Source of the DNA: Lachnospiraceae bacterium UBA3863
GTDB taxonomy: Bacteria; Bacillota; Clostridia; Lachnospirales; Lachnospiraceae
DNA length: 10,505 bases
Direction: 5' to 3'
Assembly: GCA_002392385.1 (NCBI GenBank)
Contig: DGGX01000099.1
Span: forward strand, 11,899-22,403
Of the stretch, positions 1-6,396 are shown in pieces. Position 1 is the first letter of the stretch, and every line of letters starts with the position of its first letter. The notes under the pieces were generated by a model that saw nothing but the letters and a program-made list of their open reading frames with translations, did not search any database and had not been told where the DNA came from. Position numbers and translations under genes: made by a program.

Positions 1-745
1 TGTTGATGCCGTAGGGGGTGCAGGTAACGAGGGTGACCAGGTCCTGACCCGGGAAGATCACCAGGGACGAGAGATCTGTGGGCTCGACGATGCGGATCTG
101 GTCCACTTCGTAGGTGTAGGTGCGGTCCAGAACGGAGAGGGTGAAGGTGTCGCCGGGGATCATTTTGTCAAGGTCGGTGAAGAGCTTGGCAGAGGGGAGG
201 CCGCGGTGGCCGGAAACGACGCAGTGGCTGCCTGGGCCGCCTACGGGCAGGGAGGTGCCGGCCAGGTGGCCGATGGCGACCTGGAGGACGGACTCGTCGG
301 TGCCGTGGTAGACGGGCAGCATGATGTGGATCTTGTCGATGGTGATGTAGCCCATGACGCCGGTGTCGTTGATATCCAGCTCCTTCAGGTAGGCTTCATT
401 CTGCTCGTCGGACATGACCCAGATGGGGCCTTCGTCCGAGAGGTCGGCGTTATATTGTTCGGCGCTCCGGATGATGGCATCGTAGCGGGCGGGGTCCATG
501 GTGGAGACGGTCTCCACGTAGGAAGCCACCGCTCTGGACTGGTGGAAGGAGTTCCACCAGTCGGCCACCGTGGGGTAGGCGATGAGGCCGGTGCCGACCA
601 GGGCCATACCCACGAGCATGAGTGTGGTCCTGTGGTAGCGGAACCAGGACTGCAGCATGCTCCACAGGCTCTCGTTCTCTTCTTTTCTTCTTATTCCCGG
701 ATGCGGGAGTTTAATCCTTCCCGCGATTCTTCCATGGGTCTTCAT
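1..745 (-). CDS. srtC: Class C (pilus) sortase, 3' end cut by window edge
   Basis: Membrane transpeptidase that joins pilin subunits through a sorting-signal threonine and a pilin lysine. The first 248 residues are visible. They show an N-terminal membrane segment at about residues 40-58, then the class C core (MGYI, LPVYHGT, GHLAGTSLPVGG), the catalytic His in VVSGHRGLP (H180) and the catalytic Cys in TLVTCTPYGIN (C242). The catalytic Arg and the C-terminal membrane anchor lie beyond the window. The start was set at the ATG at 745 (MKTHGR), which follows a GGGGA ribosome-site-like run; the other ATG just upstream runs into a stop. It lies 38 bp downstream of the pilin gene. The usual DPF/DPW lid motif is not seen; the matching place reads DEGPIW (104-109). 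It is a close paralogue of the sortase at 1684-2535. Family assignment is very secure. Confidence 0.95.
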   Translation of the reverse strand, partial: MKTHGRIAGRIKLPHPGIRRKEENESLWSMLQSWFRYHRTTLMLVGMALVGTGLIAYPTVADWWNSFHQSRAVASYVETVSTMDPARYDAIIRSAEQYNADLSDEGPIWVMSDEQNEAYLKELDINDTGVMGYITIDKIHIMLPVYHGTDESVLQVAIGHLAGTSLPVGGPGSHCVVSGHRGLPSAKLFTDLDKMIPGDTFTLSVLDRTYTYEVDQIRIVEPTDLSSLVIFPGQDLVTLVTCTPYGIN

Positions 746-783
746 TTTTCGGGCATTCCCCGTATTCATTGGCTGCGGTGTCC

Positions 784-1647
784 TCACTCTTCATCCTGAT
801 CCTTGTCCCCGGAGCGTCTGGCGCCGTAGATCAGGAGGGCAACAAGGGCGCTGCCGCTGATGACAACCACGGTGAGCAGGAGACCGAGGTTGTTCTCGTT
901 GCCCGTGCGCGGTCTTCTTCTGGTCGTGGTAACTTTGCGGGTAGTCGTCGTGGTCGTGTACTCATGGCGGGCGGGCTTGATCGTGACCTTGACGTCACTG
1001 AACCATTCGCCGTCACTGGTCTTGACCTCAGGGCTCTTTCCGTCCGCGCCGGGCTTGAGGTCGGCGTTAGTAGTCGGCACGGAGACCAGCTGGGGCTTGT
1101 ATGTGTAGTGGTAGCTCTTTGTGTCGACGTAGGTGATGGGCGAATCCTCAATATATGTTCCCTGGTCGGAGGCGGAGGAGTCCTTGCCGCGGACGATCAG
1201 GAGGTAGAGGCCGGCGCCGGTGTCCTCGCCGCCCTCCTTGGGAAGGGTGAACTTCTGGTTCATGGCGACGCCTTCGCCGCCTTCCACGGGTGAATCGCCG
1301 GCCAGGGCGATCTCCGCCGCTTCCATGGCAAGCGCTTCCCAACTCGCCGCCGTCCAGCTCTGCTCATCCGTCAGCTTGTCCTGCAGGCCGGCATAGGCGG
1401 AGACCGCCTTGAAGTGGATGGTGTCGTACTTGTCATCCGCAACGGCCACAGCCACTCTGTAGATGTCCACCACCGCTGTGCCTTCCAGATCGGCGTCCTC
1501 ATCTGTGAACTCCTCAGAGGCAGGGATGACGGTCAGCTTGTGGTCACCGCTCAGGTCGACGGCCAGCACTTCCTGGGATATAAAGGGCGACAGGAAGAGT
1601 CCCACAGCCATGGTCACAGTCATAAGAAACGTACAGAGTCTTTTCAT
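784..1647 (-). CDS. Small LPXTG-like pilin subunit with RPRTG sorting signal
   Basis: Predicted wall-linked or pilus-incorporated surface protein of 287 residues. It has a signal peptide (about 1-29, ending VLA), a pilin-like N domain (VVDIYRVAVAVAD...), GLYLLIVRG (about 146-154), and a segment W215-x3-V-x-V-x2-K224 that matches the spacing of the SpaA-type pilin motif WxxxVxVYPK. The proline before the lysine is replaced by isoleucine. A Thr-rich linker (about 230-242) leads to RPRTG (245-249), a hydrophobic stretch (about 255-274) and a charged tail RRSGDKDQDEE. The sorting signal therefore has Arg where Leu is normal. The start was set at the ATG at 1647 because AAAGGGGGAA lies just upstream; an in-frame ATG at 1674 has no such site. 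It sits between two class C sortases, which supports a pilin role. Whether it is a shaft, basal or tip subunit cannot be told. Confidence 0.85.
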   Translation of the reverse strand: MKRLCTFLMTVTMAVGLFLSPFISQEVLAVDLSGDHKLTVIPASEEFTDEDADLEGTAVVDIYRVAVAVADDKYDTIHFKAVSAYAGLQDKLTDEQSWTAASWEALAMEAAEIALAGDSPVEGGEGVAMNQKFTLPKEGGEDTGAGLYLLIVRGKDSSASDQGTYIEDSPITYVDTKSYHYTYKPQLVSVPTTNADLKPGADGKSPEVKTSDGEWFSDVKVTIKPARHEYTTTTTTRKVTTTRRRPRTGNENNLGLLLTVVVISGSALVALLIYGARRSGDKDQDEE

Positions 1648-1683
1648 CAGTTCCCCCTTTGTTGTATATTCCATACTTTCGTA

Positions 1684-2535
1684 CTAAAGCTCTTTCCATG
1701 CCTCCCTGACGCCGGCCATTCTGCGCAGGCGGACGCGCCGGCGGGGCAGGATGAGGCGGCCGATGATCAGGAGCAGAGCCAGAAGGATGGCCGCCACGGG
1801 AAGCGTCTGGTGCGGCGGCACCATCAGGGCCTCGTTGCGCAGATGGCTCCGGGTCCTGCGGCCCCGGACCAGGAGGCGGTGGCTGTTAACGCCGTAGGGC
1901 GTGCAGGTCACCAGGGTCACATAGTCCTCTTCAGGGTCGATATCCAGTTCCTCGAGTTCATCGGGCAGGACCACCACGATCTGGTCGACCCGGTAGGTCA
2001 TGGTCCGGTCCAGCACCGTCAGGGAGAAGGTGTCTCCCACCGCCATTCTGTCCAGGTCTGTGAGGAGCCGGGCCCCCGGCAGTCCGCGGTGGCCGGATAC
2101 GACCGCGTGAGTGCCCGGCCCGCCGACCGGCATGCTCGACCCTTCCAGATGGCCCAGGGCTGTCTGGAGAACGTTCTCATTGGTCCCATGGTAGACCGGC
2201 AGCTGGGTGCCGATCTTGGGGATGAGCAGGTAGCCCATGGTCCCGCTGCCGTCCACGTCCAGCACCTGTCCGTAGTAGGCGAGCTCCTCGTCTGAGAGCT
2301 CCCAGCGCCCGGGCAGGTCCGCCAGGTGCTTATTATATTCCGCTGCTTCTCTCCGCAGCTTCTCTATGGTCTCCTCGTCCATGTCCGCGACCATGTCCAC
2401 GTAGACGTTCACCACGTGGGTCATGTGCATACTGTTCCACCAGTCGCTCATGCTCGGGTACAGGATCAGTCCCAGGCCGGTGACCATGATGGCTGCCAGC
2501 AGGAGGGTGACCAGATGTCTCGCCACTTGTCTCAT
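1684..2535 (-). CDS. srtC: Class C (pilus) sortase
   Basis: Complete 283-residue pilin-polymerising transpeptidase. It has an N-terminal membrane segment (about 7-26), then DWWNSMH, MGYLLIPKIG (100-109), LPVYHGT, catalytic His149 in VVSGHRGLP, catalytic Cys211 in TLVTCTPYGVN, and Arg220 in SHRLLVRG, nine residues after the Cys as in characterised class C enzymes. A second membrane helix (about 245-262) is followed by a strongly basic tail. This two-anchor layout and length are normal for the class. No DP[FWY] lid is seen; the lid region reads DLPGRW (73-78). The start codon is 3 bp after the stop of the signal-peptidase-like gene, so the two are probably translationally coupled. The stop is 36 bp before the pilin start. 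Assignment is very secure. Confidence 0.97.
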   Translation of the reverse strand: MRQVARHLVTLLLAAIMVTGLGLILYPSMSDWWNSMHMTHVVNVYVDMVADMDEETIEKLRREAAEYNKHLADLPGRWELSDEELAYYGQVLDVDGSGTMGYLLIPKIGTQLPVYHGTNENVLQTALGHLEGSSMPVGGPGTHAVVSGHRGLPGARLLTDLDRMAVGDTFSLTVLDRTMTYRVDQIVVVLPDELEELDIDPEEDYVTLVTCTPYGVNSHRLLVRGRRTRSHLRNEALMVPPHQTLPVAAILLALLLIIGRLILPRRRVRLRRMAGVREAWKEL

Positions 2536-2538
2536 AGG

Positions 2539-3231
2539 TCAGTCCATCCCGCCGATCCTGCCGATCGGCCAGACTCTGAACAGCACTCTGCCGTTGATCT
2601 GCTCGATGGCGACACAGCCCACTTCCATGCTGCGGGAATCCAGGGACACGCCCCGGTTATCTCCCAGCAGGAAGAACCGTCCCTCCGGCACCTCATAGGG
2701 GAAGGCCAGGTCTGTCGGATGCAGGGAGGGGCTCTCCACATAGGTCTCCTCCAGGGCCTCGCCGTTAACGGAAACCTTGCCTTCGGTACTTATGTCGATC
2801 GTATCGCCGCCGACGGCGATCACTCTTTTGACCATGATCACACCGCTGCAGGTGACCGCGACCACATCGCCCCGCTCATAGGCCTCCTCCGGCCGGGCGA
2901 CGACGATGTCACCCGCCTGCAGGCCCGGAGCCATGCCGCTGCCGTAGATCTCCAGGATCGGCATCCAGAAGAGGGAGATGATGCAGAGAACGGCGGCCAG
3001 GACAGCCAGGGCATATACCAGCCGGGTGAGACCGCGGAACTGCATGGTGCTGCGGGTCTCCCTTCTGACCTCCGTCAGCAGCTGCTCCGGATCCGGAAAC
3101 TCTTCCGGCGCATCCGCAGCCTTGCCGCTGTCCCCGAGAGCCTGCCGCAGGGCCTCGATCTCACGGGCCTGGGCCATCATCACACGCAGGAGATCCGCCC
3201 GGTCCATTTTGTTGAGCTGCTTCTCAGTCAT
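2539..3231 (-). CDS. Signal peptidase I-like protein (SipA-like pilus factor), nucleophile Ser replaced
   Basis: A 230-residue S26-family protein and first gene of the pilus operon. It has a hydrophilic N-terminal region, possibly helical and cytosolic (1-66), one membrane helix (about 68-90), then the signal peptidase boxes. Box B, normally SMxPTL, reads SGMAPGL (98-104): the residue just before Met is Gly99 (codon GGC), with a Ser one place earlier. The Lys box is intact (VKRVIAVGGD, K135). So are GDNR (190-193) and DSR (198-200). In streptococcal pilus loci, SipA/LepA homologues that lack the catalytic residues are needed for pilus assembly without acting as ordinary peptidases; this protein may be similar. 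The start was set at the ATG at 3231 after AAGGAAGAAG. An in-frame ATG at 3351 would fall about 8 nt after the predicted transcription start and has no ribosome site. Confidence 0.88.
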   Translation of the reverse strand: MTEKQLNKMDRADLLRVMMAQAREIEALRQALGDSGKAADAPEEFPDPEQLLTEVRRETRSTMQFRGLTRLVYALAVLAAVLCIISLFWMPILEIYGSGMAPGLQAGDIVVARPEEAYERGDVVAVTCSGVIMVKRVIAVGGDTIDISTEGKVSVNGEALEETYVESPSLHPTDLAFPYEVPEGRFFLLGDNRGVSLDSRSMEVGCVAIEQINGRVLFRVWPIGRIGGMD

Positions 3232-3365
3232 CTTCTTCCTTACTATAAGAGCACTTTCTCGGTGTTTGCTGCATCTTTTGTCCGTATATCCCCCGTTCGG
3301 ACCGTCTTGTGACCTGCACAGGGCAAAAGGGCATACTTCACCTATTAACATCTTGATTCTTTTAA

Positions 3366-3394
3366 ATTGTACCGCCCGGCGTCAGGAACGTCAA
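3366..3394 (-). promoter_or_regulatory. Sigma-A-type promoter for the pilus operon
   Basis: On the minus strand the -35 box TTGACG (3389-3394) is followed by exactly 17 bp and the -10 box TACAAT (3366-3371), each one base from consensus. Transcription would start near 3359, leaving a leader of about 128 nt before the signal-peptidase-like gene at 3231. No other minus-strand promoter of this quality was seen ahead of the operon, and spacing between its genes is tight, so this is likely its main promoter. Confidence 0.7.
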
Positions 3395-3444
3395 GGCATG
3401 CCCGCGAGGGGGGCTGCCAAGTCCCGGCCGCCCGCTCACACTTA

Positions 3445-3473
3445 TTGTCAAAAGCGTACAAAACTGGTATGAT
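3445..3473 (+). promoter_or_regulatory. Sigma-A-type promoter with extended -10 for the sugar operon
   Basis: The -35 box TTGTCA (3445-3450), a 17-bp spacer, and the -10 box TATGAT (3468-3473) preceded by TGG form an extended -10 element. Transcription would start near 3480. This places the in-frame TTG at 3474 upstream of the transcript start, which argues that the first gene starts downstream, most likely at the ATG at 3612. Confidence 0.7.
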
Positions 3474-3611
3474 TTGAGTAATATGCTTTCTTTAAATATA
3501 TTGAATATTTTTTGGACTAATATAGTTTCAATGCATATTCAGTCTCTTTCGCACTTCCCTGCGGGGAGAGGGTACCGAAGCAGCTACATCATATACGGGT
3601 ACAGCAGAGAC

Positions 3612-5117
3612 ATGAAGGATCGTTCCGAACTGAGATATCATTATCGTTTCTTATGCGCTGTCATTCTGGTTCTTATTGCCACCGGAATGTTCTATTACGT
3701 GTGGATTCGTTTTGTCACCGTCAACAATATGACCAAACGTCTCACAGGCTACGGCAACCAGGGCATGGCCATCCTGATCTACATGTCCCTGTATTCCCTT
3801 ACAGCCTTCTTCCTGCGCGGCTTTAAGATCGGCGTGGAGCGGACAGCCAATGTCATCGCCTCGCAGATCCTGGCCCTCCTGTTCACAGACGCGGTGGAGG
3901 TCCTGATCTCCATGGCCATCACCGGACAGTTCCGCTTCTTCGGCGCCTTTGCCGGCCGCTATCTGGTCCTCTTTGTGTTCCAGTCCGCCGTGATCGGCCT
4001 GGCCATGATCCCGCTGATCAACTTCTACCGCAAGTTCTTCCCGCCCTGGAAGGTGGTGGAGATCTACGGCGACCACCGCAACAATCTCTTCCGCAAGGTC
4101 AATTCTCTCAAATACAAGTACCAGATCCAGAAGCAGGTCTACTATAAGGATGCCAACATCCGCCGCCTGATCACCCAGTATGACGCGATCCTGATCAACG
4201 ACGTGCCGGCCCATCCCAGGAACTATATCCTGAAGGTCTGCTTCGAGCGGAACAAGCGGGTCTATTTCGTCCCCAAGATCTCGGACATCCTGGTCAAGCA
4301 GTCCGACGAGCTGAACCTGTTCGACACGCCGCTGTTCCTAAACCGCAACCGGGGGATGAGTGCTCCGGAGGAGGCCGTGAAAAGGGGCGTGGACATCTTC
4401 CTCTCCGTATTCGCTCTGATCCTGTTCTCACCGATATTTCTGATCACGTCCCTGGCCATCCGGCTGGAGGACGGCGGGCCGGTCTTCTTCCGGCAGGAGC
4501 GCTGCACGGTCGGCGGCAGGAAATTTATGATCCTCAAGTTCCGGTCCATGGTCGTGGACGCGGAGAAGGACGGCCGGTCACATCCCGCGGGTGAGCAGGA
4601 CGACCGGATCACCCGGGTCGGCCGGATCATACGGGCCTACCGGATCGATGAGCTGCCCCAGCTGATCAATATCCTGAAGGGCGAGATGAGCATCGTCGGG
4701 CCCCGGCCGGAGCGGGTGGAGCATATGGAGTACTACAAGCACCTGATCCCCGAATTCTCCTTGCGGAACAAGGTCAAGGGCGGGCTCACGGGCTATGCCC
4801 AGGTGTACGGCAAGTACAACACCTCGGCGCTGGACAAGCTCAAGCTGGACCTGGTCTACATCACCAACTACAGTCTCCTGCTGGACCTGTCCATCATCAT
4901 TGAGACCATCAAGATCCTCTTCCAGAAGGAATCCACGGAGGGCTTCTCCGAGGAGAGCGCCGCGGAGATCCATGACTACCGGGCGGAGGAGAACGATACC
5001 CGGGAGAATGATACCCGGGAGGACGACACCCGGGAGGACGACACCCGGGAGAACGACACCCGGGCCAGAGGCAACCGGGAAGAACCAACACACAGGGAGA
5101 CCGGCAATGACCGATAA
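3612..5117 (+). CDS. Undecaprenyl-phosphate sugar phosphotransferase (WbaP/CpsE-like)
   Basis: A 501-residue membrane enzyme predicted to transfer a sugar 1-phosphate from a UDP-sugar to undecaprenyl phosphate, the first step of a capsule or other surface glycan. Four N-terminal membrane helices (about 14-32, 52-68, 83-101, 114-137) precede a soluble CoA-binding-like domain. A fifth hydrophobic segment (about 260-281) opens the C-terminal sugar transferase domain with VKRGVDIFLSV, FRQERCTVGGR, LKFRSM, the catalytic Asp-Glu pair in IDELPQLIN (D346, E347) and IVGPRP (about 361-366). The catalytic domain is canonical. The tail carries five copies of a pentapeptide (ENDTR/EDDTR, 460-484) and is hydrophilic and charged. 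The start is uncertain: the frame is open back to 3474, but the promoter overlaps that end, and the ATG at 3612 gives the usual short N-terminus before helix 1, though its ribosome site is weak. The 3' end overlaps the next gene by 11 bp. Substrate unknown. Confidence 0.93.
   Translation: MKDRSELRYHYRFLCAVILVLIATGMFYYVWIRFVTVNNMTKRLTGYGNQGMAILIYMSLYSLTAFFLRGFKIGVERTANVIASQILALLFTDAVEVLISMAITGQFRFFGAFAGRYLVLFVFQSAVIGLAMIPLINFYRKFFPPWKVVEIYGDHRNNLFRKVNSLKYKYQIQKQVYYKDANIRRLITQYDAILINDVPAHPRNYILKVCFERNKRVYFVPKISDILVKQSDELNLFDTPLFLNRNRGMSAPEEAVKRGVDIFLSVFALILFSPIFLITSLAIRLEDGGPVFFRQERCTVGGRKFMILKFRSMVVDAEKDGRSHPAGEQDDRITRVGRIIRAYRIDELPQLINILKGEMSIVGPRPERVEHMEYYKHLIPEFSLRNKVKGGLTGYAQVYGKYNTSALDKLKLDLVYITNYSLLLDLSIIIETIKILFQKESTEGFSEESAAEIHDYRAEENDTRENDTREDDTREDDTRENDTRARGNREEPTHRETGNDR
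4989..5063 (+). repeat. Five in-frame 15-bp tandem repeats encoding E[N/D]DTR
   Basis: Five back-to-back 15-bp units of the form GAG-RAY-GAY-ACC-CGG encode ENDTR, ENDTR, EDDTR, EDDTR, ENDTR in the tail of the first sugar transferase. Units 3 and 4 are identical in DNA; the others differ at one to a few bases. As 15 bp is a whole number of codons, gain or loss of units would keep the frame and change only tail length. Confidence 0.95.
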
Positions 5118-6312
5118 CATTCTGCCCCTGATCGGGCGCACACAGCCTTTGTTTGAGAAGGATATTCAGGCCCACGAGGCACTTCTGACGGAGATCATCC
5201 GCGAGTCCCGCTTCCTGGTCATCGGCGGCGCCGGGACCATCGGCAGCGCGATCTGCCGGGAGCTCTTCGCCCGCGGCCCCCGGGTCCTCCACGTGGTGGA
5301 CATCAGCGAGAACAATATGGTGGAGCTGGTGCGGGACATCCGTTCCTCCATCGGCTACAGCGACGGCGAGTTCGCCACCTTCGCCATCGACTGCGGCAGC
5401 GACATCTTCCGGGCCTTCATCGAGAGCCAGAAACGGCGGATCGGTGGCTACGACTATATCTTCAACACCTCCGCCCTCAAGCATGTCCGGTCCGAGAAGG
5501 ATCCCTACACCCTGATGCGGATGATCGAGACCAATATCTTCAACACGGACGCCACCATGCGCATGGCGGAGGAGATGGGCGCCTCCAAGTATTTCTGCGT
5601 TTCCACGGACAAGGCCGCCAACCCCGTCAACATGATGGGCGCGTCCAAAAGGATCATGGAGCTCTTCCTCAACCGCCGGAGCCTGACCATGCCCGTATCG
5701 ACGGCCCGTTTCGCCAACGTGGCCTTCTCCGACGGCAGTCTCCTCTACGGCTTCAACCGGCGGATGGAGAAGGGCCAGCCCCTCTCCGCCCCCAATGACG
5801 TGCGGCGGTATTTTGTCACACCCAAAGAGGCCGGCGAGCTCTGCCTCCTGTCCTGTCTGACGGGCGACAACCGGGACATCTATTTCCCCAAGCCGGATGA
5901 GGAGCTGAATCTCATCACCTTCAGTGCCATCGCGGAGAGATATCTGCGCGGTATGGGCTATGAGCCCGTTCAGTGCGCCACCGAGCAGGAGGCCCGGGAC
6001 CGGGTGGCTGAGCTCAAGGCTATCCGCAAGTATCCCGTCTACTTCTTCTCCAGCGACACCACCGGAGAGAAGGACTTCGAGGAGTTCTATACCGAAGGCG
6101 AGACCCTGGACATGGACCGGTTCGCCGCCATCGGCATCGTGAAGAAAGAAGCCGAGTATGACGAGGACAGTCTGGAGGCCTTCACCGCCGCCATCGGCGC
6201 CATGAAGCGCCGGGGCAGCTGGGAGCGGGCAGATCTGATCGACCTCTTCAACCGGATGCTCCCCAACTTCCGTCACAAGGAAACGGGCAAATTCCTGGAC
6301 GCAAGAATGTGA
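5107..6312 (+). CDS. UDP-HexNAc 4,6-dehydratase, CapD/FlaA1 family, Met in place of active-site Tyr
   Basis: A 401-residue soluble SDR-superfamily enzyme predicted to convert UDP-GlcNAc (or a similar UDP-HexNAc) to the 4-keto-6-deoxy sugar that the downstream aminotransferase would use. The NAD(P) Rossmann motif is GGAGTIG (40-46). The family signature STDKAANPVNMMGASKR (166-182) supplies Asp168, Lys169 and Lys181. The place where FlaA1 has its catalytic Tyr holds Met177, as in the Ser-Met-Lys type described for WbpM. The length fits a short, soluble form without the membrane domain of WbpM. The start at the ATG at 5107 has AGGGAGA upstream and overlaps the previous gene by 11 bp, suggesting coupled translation; the frame is open further upstream only as a shadow of the previous gene. 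The C-terminal 80 residues or so continue past the usual core. An 84-bp gap follows, with a small CTCCG/CGGAG hairpin (6315-6329) and no T-run. Exact substrate and stereochemistry unproven. Confidence 0.92.
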   Translation: MTDNILPLIGRTQPLFEKDIQAHEALLTEIIRESRFLVIGGAGTIGSAICRELFARGPRVLHVVDISENNMVELVRDIRSSIGYSDGEFATFAIDCGSDIFRAFIESQKRRIGGYDYIFNTSALKHVRSEKDPYTLMRMIETNIFNTDATMRMAEEMGASKYFCVSTDKAANPVNMMGASKRIMELFLNRRSLTMPVSTARFANVAFSDGSLLYGFNRRMEKGQPLSAPNDVRRYFVTPKEAGELCLLSCLTGDNRDIYFPKPDEELNLITFSAIAERYLRGMGYEPVQCATEQEARDRVAELKAIRKYPVYFFSSDTTGEKDFEEFYTEGETLDMDRFAAIGIVKKEAEYDEDSLEAFTAAIGAMKRRGSWERADLIDLFNRMLPNFRHKETGKFLDARM

Positions 6313-6396
6313 CCCTCCGCGGCACGGAGTCTCCGGCTGCGGACATGATCTCGGACGGCTCCCCCTCGGGCACCGTTCTCAGGAGAGATACCCTAT

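Larger units (their letters stand above)
3232..3611. other. Divergent intergenic regulatory region
   Basis: This 380-bp gap separates the pilus operon (leftwards) from the sugar operon (rightwards) and I see no convincing gene in it. It holds one sigma-A-like promoter in each direction, pointing away from each other, with about 50 bp between their -35 boxes. Each transcript would have a leader of about 130 nt. The rightward leader begins with an unusually AT-rich block (3474-3545, about one fifth G+C by hand count) in an otherwise GC-rich window, with short inverted repeats such as GAATAT/ATATTC and ATTGAA/TTCAAT. A purine run GGGGAGAGGG (about 3562-3571) has no start codon at the right distance. 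The leftward leader holds a small GTCCG/CGGAC inverted repeat (3280-3284 and 3298-3302). I recognise no known riboswitch. Confidence 0.7.

Noticed and set aside
206..799. Plus-strand open frame over the partial sortase
   Set aside because: The opposite strand encodes a clear class C sortase; the plus-strand product has composition typical of antisense shadows.
1414..3312. Plus-strand open frames opposite the pilin, sortase and signal-peptidase-like genes
   Set aside because: Same reason: His/Gln/Asp-rich antisense translations with no domain signal, opposite well-supported genes.
3474..3611. N-terminal extension of the first sugar transferase from TTG 3474
   Set aside because: It begins at the -10 box of a strong promoter, upstream of the likely transcription start, and adds AT-rich codons unlike the rest of the gene.
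4795..5106. Upstream extension of the dehydratase frame
   Set aside because: Translation there is Ser/Arg/Pro-rich shadow of the sugar transferase; the ATG at 5107 has a ribosome site and the normal N-terminus.
4909..6276. Long minus-strand open frame (455 codons) antisense to the dehydratase
   Set aside because: It is a GC-rich shadow: low-complexity Gly/Asp/Val/His content, no recognisable motif, no ribosome site, and it lies opposite a gene with clear catalytic motifs.
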